Source: Lunularia cruciata (Eukaryota > Streptophyta > Marchantiopsida > Lunulariales > Lunulariaceae). Taken from it: a DNA stretch of 64,000 nucleotides. The notes beneath the pieces were generated by a model that was given only the letters and a program-made list of their open reading frames with translations, did not search any database and was not told where the DNA came from. Where the stretch lies: the NCBI GenBank assembly GCA_948567375.1, contig OX419756.1:36434552-36498551 (forward strand), in the 5' to 3' direction. A program made the position numbers and the translations under genes. This document shows positions 48,801-59,610 of the stretch, one piece after another. Numbering within the stretch: position 1 is the stretch's first letter; each line of letters opens with the position of its first letter.

Positions 48801-50970
48801 GTATATTGATGGACTCTGCGATCTTATACGAATGTTTAAACCAACTCACTCAGAAGCTTCATTGAAACAGAGCTTATCCAGCTTAAACCCCAGGAGTTGT
48901 GTTTTTTCTTTTGTCAAGAAAGTGCGCTCCTTTCTGAGCACAATTCCAATCGCAAGGGCTGGCTGCGAAATTTATCTGAACACTGAAAAAGAAAATGGAT
49001 TTCAATCCTTGGAGCGCAAGACACCTAGAAACTGGAAAGGGAACTCGCAAAGGTCCCGAATGCAGTTTGTGAAGAAGTTCTCTTGCAAAGCACCTGTTTA
49101 TCACAACTGCCGCATCTATGCTGATGATGGGCGTTTGCTTTGCTTCTGTGATCGAAAGAAGCTTGAATGGTATTCTGTTTTTAATTCCATTGTGACTTTC
49201 CTTCATTGAGGGCTCAAAGTTGTTTCGTAACACTCAGGTTGTATAGGACTAGATCCATATGTAGCTTGTGTGGCCATTGTTCGTACGAGCGCGAATATCT
49301 TGTAGAAGTTGTTTGGACCCATTGTGGGTGGAAGGTCTTGTTAGACTCAGTTTTCCCAACTACACTAGGTTGCAGCTAGAGAGCTAGCGAGTCAAAGTTT
49401 GAAGCTGAATGCACGCCTGTGAATGTTATTATGGTAGCTCCAGATGATACATTCTGCTATGCCCTGTTGTTAAGAGAAGTTTGTTGCTCTCCAGGTATGT
49501 TCGTCGTGGACTTGCAGAGTTCGTCCAAGAGGATCCTCCTGCTGTGAAGCTCCTTTTTGAACCAAAAGGTAGACCAGACGATGAAAGTAACGTGTTTTAC
49601 ATTCAAAGCAAGTCCAATCGCTGTGTGGGTTGCGGCGAGAGTAGCCATTATTTGCGCTACCGGATCATTCCTTCTTGCTACCGACAGCATTTCCCGGAGC
49701 ATCTGAAAAGTCATCGCTCACATGATATTGTCTTACTTTGTGTTGATTGCCACGAGGCCGCACATAAAGCAGCCGAAAAACACAAGCAACATATCGCACA
49801 AGAGTTTGGTGTTCCATTGTTTGCACAAGTATTGGATTCCGAAGGAGGAGAAAAGGAGGCAACGGTTGTTAATGCAGAAGGTGAAAGAGGTGTTTCTCCC
49901 CTGCAGCTGAAGAATGCAGCCATGGCCCTTCTGCGTCATGGTTCTTCAATTCCAAGTCATCGTCGAGAAGAGCTTGAAGAGGTATGTTCTTCTATTAGGA
50001 ACGATGTCGTATTTGGCTGACAACTCTAGCTCCCCGTACATTATTGGAACTGCTGCCCTCCTCCACCTATCCATCCCAGCTTTACAAATGACATTCGCGT
50101 CACTGCACAGGTGGTGAAAACCTACTACGGTAGGGAGCAAATATCTGAGCAAGACCTGCGTGCAGCTCTATTGGTAAGCATGGGACCACATGAGCGCCGT
50201 CGTTTGTCAAAAAGAATACTCAATCAGCGGAGTTCTCAAAGCAAAAGACCTGCCAAAATTGAAGCGGGGAGACCAGCTCAGAGTCGTAACACCCAGCAGT
50301 CAAAGAGTCAGCAAGGTCAAGCTTCTCAATCTTTGCCAAACGATGACAAAGCAATCTTGTCAGCAGCTGATTCCGGAGCACAAGGGTTGATGAGGGAAAC
50401 TGAACTAGATGTTGTCAATAATCACAAAGATGAGGAAGTGCACGCCCCTTCGTCACTCAGTCCTGATGAAACAGAGGAAGGTCACGATGATAGAATTATT
50501 CTTGAGACTTTATCAACAAAGAAACCGTTCCATCGACATAAAGGTCGAAAAAACAATTCTCTTCTGGGGCACGCAATACATGGTAGAAAAGTGGTAGAGA
50601 TTTTGATGAAGCAGGAGAGGGAGGACGGAATTCGGCAGTTTTGTCAACAATGGCGTGCTGTCTTTGTGGACGCTCTTCAACCTGCATTTCTTCCACCAGG
50701 GTGGGACATATCTCACAGGTACTCAATGTTCCCGAATGAGCCTGAGTATTCGTCATAAACCTTTTTCTCATGGTTGCTAGTTAGCTTGATGCTTCAGTCT
50801 ATGGTGGAACTTCATGGAGCTATGTGATACGTGAAGGCAGATTTGTAGATATTTTCAAGGCTAATGCTGATGACATCGTATGTGCTTACAGTGGAAGGCG
50901 AGAATTTGGTGACTTCAGCGTTTACAAACCTTCCGGGGAGCCTCTGGGAGATGCGGTAGAGTCAAACTAG
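39824..50970 (+). CDS. RRP6L3: RRP6-like 3 protein: DEDDy 3'-5' exonuclease with HRDC and C-terminal HNH-like zinc region
   Basis: Homologue of plant RRP6L3, an RNase D/RRP6-family 3'-5' exoribonuclease. Exons (+): 39824-40049, 40361-40602, 40781-40879, 41217-41300, 41550-41636, 41875-41995, 42142-about 42290, 48339-48395, 48607-49169, 49495-49981, 50111-50718, 50892-50970. Apart from the exon 7 donor all junctions are GT-AG and in phase; total is about 930 aa (Arabidopsis RRP6L3 about 890). Residues 7-24 are hydrophobic and followed by RHRSRRERR, a possible signal anchor. Exonuclease motifs: [18 protein letters not shown] and [11 protein letters not shown] (Tyr of DEDDy). [25 protein letters not shown], split by intron 8. 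A later cysteine region (CVGCGE...RIIP...[11 protein letters not shown]) looks HNH-like. The C-terminus ([27 protein letters not shown]) is family-typical. Intron 7 is about 6 kb because of a copia insertion. The exon 7 donor is unresolved: likely sites (42296, 42358) give the wrong phase for exon 8. Confidence 0.87.
42432..42827 (-). repeat. Left (3') LTR of copia 1, rearranged
   Basis: The first 130 bp match the right LTR. Then comes about 64 bp that is an inverted copy of internal coding sequence (42561-42625 against 42961-43026), two successive PPT+LTR-start junctions in the opposite orientation (tgttagaattataat at 42635 and 42682), and an inverted repeat running to the normal LTR end at 42827. 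Confidence 0.85.
42909..45300 (-). pseudogene. Copia 1 integrase tail, reverse transcriptase and RNase H
   Basis: After a frameshift the integrase tail ([13 protein letters not shown]...[16 protein letters not shown]) ends near 44941. RT begins in 44691-43921 ([38 protein letters not shown]) and continues in 43904-42909 with [10 protein letters not shown] (catalytic DD), then RNase H ([22 protein letters not shown]). A 76-bp tandem duplication at 43908-44059 separates the two RT frames. The last frame ends at TAA in place of a longer C-terminus. Confidence 0.85.
43908..44059 (-). repeat. 76-bp tandem duplication in copia 1 RT
   Basis: Copies begin tagtaaaaactgatcaactg at 43908 and 43984 and differ at only a few bases. 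Because 76 is not a multiple of 3 the duplication itself breaks the RT frame. Confidence 0.9.
45269..47337 (-). pseudogene. Copia 1 gag, protease and integrase
   Basis: Starts at ATG 47337 with a Gly/Val/Ala-rich leader ([14 protein letters not shown]), then the gag core, broken by stops. The long frame 46699-45269 holds a Ser/Gln-rich linker with SGQN repeats, a knuckle [14 protein letters not shown] in which the second Cys is Tyr, a protease site [12 protein letters not shown] (Gly of DSGAS replaced) and the integrase. The integrase has HxRLGHIS...CSPCLHGK for the zinc finger, [15 protein letters not shown] and [12 protein letters not shown], so all three catalytic acids are present. Ends are set by frame breaks. 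Confidence 0.85.
47588..47804 (-). repeat. Right (5') LTR of copia 1
   Basis: 217 bp, on + tgtagtaaaatgag...tctaaca, so TGTTAGA...TACA in element orientation. A TATA-like ttatatagata lies inside. PBS adjoins on the internal side and the TSD copy GCTTT follows at 47805. Confidence 0.9.
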
Positions 50971-52304
50971 TTGAGAGATCGAAGGGCCACAAACCGATTT
51001 GATCCTTGTTTCAATTCCCTCTTATTTGCACCTGTGGCCCTTGATTTGAGCCATGAAGATATGCAGGTTTCCCTGGTGTGTCCAGAATTTTTAGACATTA
51101 GGTCATTGATCTTCACACACCGCTAGTCGTTTGCTTATAATCGTGATTTCCACCAGCCTCATAGTGACCTAAATTTTGAAGCATTGCGTGGTAAGAAGCA
51201 CAGGTACGACTTGACGCAATAGGCAGTCAGTTCGCTTTTTGTGAGTCAGGTAGGCTAGGGATCACATTGTGGCCTCTGAAGGCATGGGTGAGCCTTTTTG
51301 TAAGGGCTATTTGAGGCTATTTGCCGAGACTAATCTATCAGAAGCCAGCAGCTTGAAGACCAATTGTTTGCGCTAAGTCCTCCATGATGTCTTAGGATTT
51401 GAGATTTGCAACTAGTTCAACTAGTTGTAAACCGGCCGAGTTTTTCTTCAACGAAAGAACATGCATTTTTGCTTCGTGTTATGTGTACCTGGCCGTCTCA
51501 CGGTGTACCCGGGTACCTATATAGGTGCCTCTTAGATGCTTTACTTTAAAATATCCTCCTTGGAGGATGCTTGTGTTCAATAAATATGCTCAGAGCAAAT
51601 ACAGCGGACGGAAATTGATCGACTTTAGAGGACGTACTTTTCCAGTTGATTCTAGCAGACTTCCTAGACTTGCATGTTGCAGAGTATATTATACACAGAA
51701 AATTTTCAGTGGTACCATTCAGGGACGTCAAAGGTCAACCAGCTCTCTTGTCTTTGATTCCATCGCCACCAGGCCCGAGACACCAGGTAGAATTAAACAT
51801 TTGGAACTTCATTTTGTTTCGTCAGTGGGGAGTTGCTGAGTACGTTGCTTTCTTCTTGTAGTTCCTCGGGTGTTTGTGTCATTAGAGTGCCACTTAACAG
51901 CACTAATAGAACTGGCTATATCTTAGGGTTGCAAATGTACTAATAACTGCACTGAGGGGGTGCACTGTGATAGGCCCGCGTTGTCCCGTCTGCTGTGCTG
52001 ATTCAACTTATCCGGAAGAATATAGTCACAATTTGCCTGCCTCCTTTAACAGCAGTTATTTTGCAGCTCGAAGAAATGGAATGTGAAGGTAGGAGTAACC
52101 GGAACTTCTGAATAAGTTTGCCTACCTGGCTCGGTGGACCAGGCAGATAATCTTCTTCTATCTACCTGGTGGTCCTGTTCCCGATCAGATAATATATTCT
52201 TGTTTCCCATCTAGTACTCTTGTAATGCTTGTTTGCAGCAGATGCTGAGTCCTTCATTGAGAAATGGATGGTACCTTGTTCATATACGGAATAGACAAAT
52301 TGAA
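50971..52304. other. 3' flank of RRP6L3 and intergenic DNA
   Basis: Presumed 3' UTR of the exonuclease gene followed by non-coding DNA. No gene recognised. A 16-bp palindrome (atcctccttggaggat) lies at 51553-51568. Confidence 0.5.
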
Positions 52305-52309
52305 CACTT

Positions 52310-52579
52310 TGTTAGACTTATAATGGGACATGTTAGTTACTATTCATTTGAGAGCACTATTCATGTGCGAGCATTGTTCATGTTCTAGCACTGCTCATGA
52401 TCATTGGTCACATGAGTTACATGTGAACACATTAGAGTACTATTTCACATGAGTTACATGTGGAACATGTTAGCACACCCTTCAGGTATTTTGAGTCTGA
52501 TTTCTGCATGTATATAATCCCAGTCCAAGGGGTTCTTCAAGGTTAATTTATTTCATACTACTCATTTCATTTTCTCACA
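52310..52579 (+). repeat. 5' LTR of copia 2
   Basis: 270 bp, TGTTAGACTTATAATGGG...TCTCACA, followed at once by the PBS. A TATA-like tgtatataatcc lies near 52535. Confidence 0.9.
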
Positions 52580-52928
52580 TGGTATCAAAGCGCTAAGTTT
52601 CAAAATTCCTTTTAGCTGCGAGGGGACGCCTTAATACACACAAATTTCGAAATTTTGAGAGGTCTAAGTTTTAGACACTAGTGTATATGGAGAAACAAGA
52701 GTCCCTTGTTCCTCCTCTGAAGAGTATCTCTTTCTCTGGGTTTTAGGAGAGAATTTTCTCTTATATCCTCTGTTAGCCTCCTCTGTTAGTCTGGGTTTTG
52801 GGAGAAAAATTCTCCATTATCCTCTGTGCATTAGGAGAGAATTTTCTTTTATATCCTTTGTTAGCCTCCTCTGTTAGTTTGGGTTTTGGGAGAGACATTC
52901 TCCACTATCCTCTGTGCATGAAATCATC

Positions 52929-54841
52929 ATGTCTGCTGTTGGTGTTGCTGCTCCAGCTATTGCTGGTGTTGGTCTTGCTATTGTTGGTGTTGGCCTTGCT
53001 GCTGGTGTTGGTGCTCCTGTTGGTGCAATATTCGCTACTCCAGCCATACGCTTTGACTCAACCTTCAAATTCAATGGCAATTATTTCCAATCTTGGAAAC
53101 ATTGTTTTGCACTCAAACTGAAGGTGGCTTCAGTCTTTACAATTGTTGATGGTATTGGAGTTAAGCCCACCTCAGCTGCTACTCTACCTGATTGGGAGCA
53201 TAGGAATCTTGTTGCTCTTGAAGCAATCAATTCAGCATTAGCTCCTGAGTTTGTTCCCACCATCAATAGGCACATGTTGGCAAGCGAAGCATGGATGGAT
53301 TTAACAACCATGTACGAAGGTATTGATGATGTCACAATCATGTACCTATTGGACACTTTGATGAATTTGAAAATGCGTGAAGGCACTAGTGTACCAAAGC
53401 ACATTACCAATTTTTTGAGGAGTCCTCACCCAAGTAGTTGTGATGAACAACCCAATCAAGGACCAACAGGCTAAGTTCCATTTGATGAGATCTATGCCTT
53501 CTAGTTTCAAGTATTTTCTGCAACCATTGCGAACATAGAAGGCGCTACATCTCTATGATATCATTGCTCTTCTTTTTCAAGAAGAGATCAGTATGAAGTA
53601 TGAAGGTCTTGTAGAGCAAACAACTGCTCTAGTCGTCACACAAGACTCTACATCTTCTTACAGAAACAAAGGAGAAGGCAAGGGAAGTTGGAAGCATGAA
53701 TCTTATGGTTGTTTTGGTCAGAGCTCTTTCAACAGACCTTCTGGTCAAACCTCTTTCAGCAAATTTTCTGGTCAGAATCCTTCCCTTGGTCAGAACTCTT
53801 TCAGCAAACCTTCCGGTCAAAATCAGAGTTATTTCTCTACATCTTTTGGAGGAAATTCACTCAGACCTTCTGTCATCTGTCATTACTACTCAAAGAAGGG
53901 ACATCACATCAAAGACTGTCGCAAGCGCATTGTTGATGCAAGGGAGAAAGGAGGCAAGGAATACCATCACTCCAATGCTTCTACAACTCACCTCTCTTTG
54001 TACAATGTTGATGTTGTTCCTTCAGTCACTCAGAACAAGAGATGGTACATCGACACTGCTGCTTCTCAACACATGACCTACCAACGAACCTGTTTCTTGG
54101 TCTGCGAAGCATACTCACCACCTAGACAAGTTTACTTGGCTGATGGTTCCAACATTGCTATTCTAGGCCATGGGACAGTTTCTGTTAAGCTTGCTTGTTC
54201 AGGGAAGTCTTACATGCTAGAAGATGTTCTACATGTTCCTTTGCTGAACAAGAATCTCTATTCAACACTTCAGTTGAGCAAGTCACATGGTTCATTTCAG
54301 TTAAAAGGAAACCAACATTTTCCTTTATGATGACCTGTAGAATCTGATTGCATCCTTTCCTAGATTGGAGAACTTTTGGCTTCTGGGAGAGTCCATTGAG
54401 CAACCTCAAGATGCTACAATCTCTACATCAACTCAGTCTCAACCATCTGAAGCTGATGCAATCTCTATTCCAACTAGGGATACATATTCCGCTCTTACTT
54501 CCCTATGGCATCGACGACTTGGGTACATCAGCAAGAATCGACTTCAACTTCTACAAGACAAAGATTGGGTTGTTGGGAGGGATCAGATCCATCCTAATTT
54601 GTTTCCTGTTTGCTCACCTTGTCTTCATGGCAAGCAAACTAGAATTCCCTTACCTCAGGAAGGAGCTACTAGGGCCACTGTTCCATTGGCTCTCATCCAT
54701 TCAAATGTTTGTGGTCCCATCTCTTCTGCTACCTACAATGGTTATAGATACTTTGTGACCTTTATTGATGGTTACACAAGGTACACATTCTTGTATCTAC
54801 TCAAGTTCAAACATGAAGTTTTTACTTGTTTTCAAGAATAA
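52929..54841 (+). pseudogene. Copia 2 gag, protease and start of integrase
   Basis: ATG at 52929 (MSAVGVAAPAIAGVG, a Gly/Val/Ala-rich leader) opens a gag frame ending at 53474 after a frameshift. The frame 53593-54330 has SGQ/SF repeats, the knuckle [14 protein letters not shown] (again Tyr at the second Cys) and the protease site WYIDTAASQHMT. Integrase starts in 54365-54841; its first catalytic block reads HSNVCGP where copia 1 has HSDVCGP, so the first catalytic Asp is lost. A TAG at 54839-54841 interrupts the core. Confidence 0.85.
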
Positions 54842-57384
54842 GTGACCTATGCAAAGACTCAACTCAATCAAAAGGTTTGGGTGTTGTGCTCAGACAATGG
54901 TGGTGAATACAACTTTGCAAATTTTCATCTTTTCTGCAAAGGCAAAGGTATCATGCGCCAGTTCAGCAGTCCACATACTCCTCAGCAAAATGGTGTTGCT
55001 GAGAGAAAGAACAGAACATTGGTGGAAACAATCCGCACTATGTTATTTGAGTATGGACTCCCCAAGCCTTACTGGGGAGAGGCACAACACACTGCAAACT
55101 TTCTGCAAAATCAAAGTCCTACCAAAGCCATCTCCTCTGAAGTCACACCCTTCCAACTCTGGTTTGGTTATGAACCTAATCTATCTCGACTTCAAATTTT
55201 TGGTTGCATTGCTTATGCACATGTTCTATCTTCTTCCAGATCTAAACTCGATTCTAAGTCTTCCAAGTGTGTCTTCCTTGGTTATGATTAGGATAGTAAA
55301 GCTTATAGACTACAAAAAATATCTAATAACTCCATTTTTCTATCAAGAGATGTTCAGTTTCAAGAACATATCTATACTCATGAACATAAACAATGTTCTG
55401 ACACTCAAGATGTTCAACTTGACTTCATCTATGATCCGACAATTTTCATTCCCTCTCCTGCTCCTAGTTCTCAGTCTACCCACCGTCTATCCTCATCAAC
55501 TTCTACTCAATCACCTCCTCTCCACAATCTTACAGCTCCAACAATTCCTTCTCCATTACCTTCTTCACTATAATCCTTACCTTCTAGTTCTGACACTCCA
55601 CACATGTCCTCAGGATCCTCTATCATTGGTTACTCTAGAAGGCCAAAACCTCTACCTTCTCCAGATGCTGTCCAAGCATCTTTTGTACGTCAAGGCACCA
55701 GGGTTCGCAGTCAAGTTCAAAAATATGATGCATTGTTGGAGTCTGCTAATGCATTAAGCGTGCATTACTCTGCATCTGACCCTAATCCCGACACTTATGA
55801 AGTTGCTGCTGCTGGACCTGATTCCAATAAATAGTTTGAGGCTATTCAAGATGAGCTTCAATCCATGGAGAACAATCAAACATGGGTCATCACGGAGTTA
55901 CCAGCAGGTCGCAAGGCAATCACCTGTAAGTGGATTTTTAAGAAGAAATACGATGCACAAGGTTTGATCCAAAGGTACAAGGCTAGACTTGTTGCTCGTG
56001 GTTTCTCTCAAGTTCTAGGTATTGACTAAACAGAGACCTACTCTCCTATTGTCAAATTGACAACAATTTGTGTGCTGCTTGCTTACTCAGCCCAGAATGA
56101 TTTGGAAGTGCATGCTCTTGATGTCAAAACAACTTTTCTCAATGGCACATTGATTGAGAAAATCTACATGCACGTTCCTCCTAGCTTGCTGACTATTGAC
56201 GAGCACAAGTAGCAACAAGCCACTAAACAAGTGCAATTGGTTTTTACAACTCTATAAGGCTTTGTATGGTCTCAAACAATCTGCCCGACAATGGTATCAC
56301 AAGTTTGATCAGTTTTTACTAGGTTTGGGATTTCAGCGCTCTGGAGCTAATTCTAATCTCTATATCTTCCATTCTAGTTCTCATTTTTCATCTTACCTCT
56401 TTATGTAGATGACAACATCCTTGCGAGCAATAACCTTTCTCTTCTTCTCTCTGTCAAAGAGTCTCTTAAACAGGGTTTTGAGATGACCGATATGGGAGAG
56501 ATTAGTCATTGTCTTCAGTTGCAAGTCACAAGATACAGAAAACAAAGAAAGATCAGTCTATCTCAAGAGAGATATTTAAGAGAGATTCTTACTCATTTTC
56601 ATATGCAAGATTGTAAACCTATTTACAATCCTGTAGAGTCAGGAGTGAGATTAAGTCTTCGGGATTGTCCAAAAATTGATCAAGAGAGAGAGTATATGAA
56701 AATGGTACCTTACCAATCTGCAGTGGGAGTTTGATGTGGGCCATGGTCAGCACTAGGCCTGATTTGGCTTATGCTGTCAATTCAGTTGCCAAGTAGATGG
56801 CAAATCCTGGCTTGAACCATTGGAAGGTTGTCAAAAGGATCTTCTGGTACATTCAAGGTACATTGTCATAAGGCCTAACTTACAGTGCATCTAGTACTCC
56901 TATTCATGGGTACTCCGACTCAGATTGGGGAGGAGATCAAGACACAAGACGATCTACCGGAGGATACTGCTTTATCTTTTGTAATGCAGTTGTCTGTTGG
57001 TCAAGCATAAAGCAAGCTTCTGTTTCTTTATCCAGCACTGAAGCTGAATACATAGCCTTGTCAAAGGCAGCTACTGAAGCAGTATGGCTCAAGCGCTTGT
57101 TAAGTGACCTGGGTTTTCCTGGAGAAACAATGAAGCTGTACTGCGATAGCAACAACAACAACAACATCGGAATTGATCTTGTTACTCCAACAAAACAGCA
57201 TGAGAGAACAAAGCACATAGACATCAGATTCCACTTTTTCAAAGAAAAGGTGGAAGACAAGGAGATCTATGTTTCACGAGTGGACACTAGAGATAATACA
57301 ACAGACATTTTTACAAAGGGATTGACTAGAGAATTGCATACAAGGTTTTTTCATGCACTAGGAGTTATAGTAAATAGACAATAA
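54842..57384 (+). pseudogene. Copia 2 integrase remainder, reverse transcriptase and RNase H
   Basis: Continues with CSDNGGEY and [12 protein letters not shown] (54842-55291), then several broken frames. RT landmarks: [10 protein letters not shown] near 55927, a TAA in the FDYTETYSP block near 56026, LYVDDNILAS near 56398. The frame 56483-56734 carries [15 protein letters not shown]. RNase H includes [10 protein letters not shown] and [12 protein letters not shown] (near 57035), ending in 57058-57384. Numerous stops make it inactive. Confidence 0.85.
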
Positions 57385-57415
57385 TAGACAATAACAAAAT
57401 GTCCATTAAGAGGGG

Positions 57416-57651
57416 TGTTAGACTTATAATGGGACATGTTAGTTACTATTCATGTGCCAGCACGGTTCATGATCCTTGTTCACATGAGTAACATGTGAAC
57501 ATATTAGAGTACCATACCACATGAGTTACATGTGGAACATGTTAACACACCCTTCAGGTATTTTTAGTCTGATCTATGTATGTATATAATCCTAGTCCAA
57601 GGGGTTCTTCAAGGTTAATCTATTTCATACTACTCATTTCATTTTCTCATA
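57416..57651 (+). repeat. 3' LTR of copia 2
   Basis: 236 bp, starts TGTTAGACTTATAATGGG after the purine tract, ends TCTCATA (terminal C changed to T), followed by the CACTT target duplication. Confidence 0.9.
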
Positions 57652-57656
57652 CACTT

Positions 57657-59610
57657 GTTATTATTCATCTCACTCAAATTAAGCACATTGGTTATCCAGC
57701 ATGAAGAGAGTTAATTAAATTGTAGGGCCCCAAAGGTCTGTCTACATATGTATATGTTGTGAAGGACGGGCAAAAAGGATATCTGTGAGCGAGGGGAGAA
57801 TTTCTTGTATCATAGATCTGGCATGGGGATTCATGTTGATAAAGTTTGAAATTAGCATAAAAAGTTACACTAGTTTAGATTTGGAGCACTTCCAGTAAGG
57901 ACCAAGTAAGGGTCTATCAAGTAGTTAAACCCATCATTGCATAACCTTCGAGGGTAATTCTACTCTTTGTCCGCTGAAATCCTCGCATCAAGTGGTTAAA
58001 CCCATCATTGCGTAACCCTCGAGGATAATTCTACTCTTTTGTCTATTGAAATCCTCGATTAGCACAGCGGGAGCAATTCTGACAAAACTATCCCAAGGTT
58101 GTAAATGTCACTCTTGGCTGTGAGCTGATATGTCTACAGAAAGAGGGAAACAATTCTGACAATATTATGCCAAGGTTATAAATGTCACTCTTGGCTGTGA
58201 GCTGATATGTTTACCGAAATTGGGAATCAATCTAGAAATTGGGAATCAATCTAGCGGGGCTAGATGATTAGCTAGTTCAATTATGGTACTATAGATGTTG
58301 AAGTCTGTTACCTTGACTGTGGGCTGATGATAGGCCATCTACGTTTTGTCTTAGATTTCCATTCGGAAACATATTCATATGCTAGCGCCAGGGTTCGTCC
58401 AGAACTAGAGAGCAGCATATGAACTTTATCAAGCTGGGTTGCCTGTTATAGGAAATAATCTCAAGCTCCACCTGAGGTTGTCTCCGGATTTCCCCGCTTA
58501 ATGAGCTTGACAATTTCTTTTTTGTCGATCCTCCTTAACCACAATTCGAGGAATTTTCCCAATAATAGGTCCTGAAATACACTATCTCCTATCTCATCAG
58601 TCTATCGAGTAATCCGAAGGAGCTGTCACCTATTCCCGAGACGGAAATCGAGTAGCAACAAATTTTCTCTTTGTTTGTGACACTCTTTGCGGTACCACTC
58701 TTTGAGGTAGCGTTTCACTTCTGAAACCACAACATAAAGTCGTTCAACTTATCGAGAAGTTCTCAGTCTTCTCATCCCTCAATGGACATAAGACCTTAAA
58801 ATAGCAGGCTAGACTGCAACAAACCTTGGGCAACCTTCACGTCGTTCTGTACTGATGCGTTGATTGTATCAGCGAGAAGGAAATCGTCCCGTGTGTGGCT
58901 TCACGGAACTGACTTGACCACGAGCCCGCGGTGGATTGCTTGTCCTCCAGGGCTAACAGGAGCGCAAGATCATCAGACGAGCCATCCTGCATTGCCTAGC
59001 GTCCAAAGCACTTGATGCGTCCATCAATGTTACTGTGGTGAGTTTCCTCATAACCAGCCAAAACCGAGAGCAGTGCGTATATGTTTGCACCTGGTGACCG
59101 ATCACTTAGAAATATTCACAGCTTGGCCTTAATCGAGTCTTGGATGTCGGTAGTATCTTGGTGACTCTCGAATGTCTGGTGACATTGAGGAAGACGCTGT
59201 GTCCAACATTGAAATATTTGCACTCAACGACAGCCGGGATCTCCTCTCCAAGATCCTCCAGCAGTGTCAGAATTCATGGACAGGAAGAAACATTCCAATT
59301 GAGAAGAGTAACAATACCAACAGCTGATGGTGCTACCTTCAAGACGAAAATTCTCAATTGGTAACCACGCGATTGGAAACTCTCTAAGGCCTTTTCACGC
59401 GTGGTAGCTCTGTGAATCAGATACGGGGATAAGCAGATTCTAGTAAGTCTGACTTTTGGATTTCAGATTCCACGGTGATTCTCTCGGTGGTCTTGTGAGG
59501 TGAGACTTCACAAGGGCTCCGCTGTCCACACCTGTGTCTATCCACTGGACAATTTCTGTCATTGTTTTGTGAAGCAACAACCAATGCTTGGAACATCTAT
59601 TGAAGTTGAC
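57657..59610. other. Intergenic region with small tandem repeats, no gene assigned
   Basis: Lies between copia 2 and the 3' end of the minus-strand kinase. It holds the tandem repeats at 57919-58252. An open frame at 59140-59364 (+) shows no recognisable motif. The last few hundred bases presumably include the kinase 3' UTR. Confidence 0.5.
57919..58252 (+). repeat. Three adjacent small tandem repeats (71, 77 and 18 bp)
   Basis: A 71-bp unit (aagtagttaaacccatcatt) at 57919 and 57990, a 77-bp unit (caattctgacaa) at 58074 and 58151, and an 18-bp unit (aaattgggaatcaatcta) at about 58217-58252. Each is present twice with a few differences. Confidence 0.8.

Larger units (their letters stand above)
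52310..57651 (+). mobile_element. Ty1/copia retrotransposon 2, same family as copia 1
   Basis: LTRs at 52310-52579 and 57416-57651, TSD CACTT at 52305-52309 and 57652-57656, PBS tggtatcaaagc at 52580, polypurine aagagggg just before 57416. The coding region parallels copia 1 almost throughout but on the opposite strand, with more stops. The right LTR ends TA instead of CA. The two LTRs differ by an indel of roughly 35 bp and about 8 changes in the last 134 bp, so this copy appears older than copia 1. Confidence 0.93.

Noticed and set aside
48883-49233. Minus-strand frames opposite RRP6L3 exons 9-11
   Set aside because: Shadow frames; the plus strand gives family motifs and in-phase splice sites.
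57919-58252. CRISPR-like or satellite array
   Set aside because: Only two copies of each unit, different periods, eukaryotic context.
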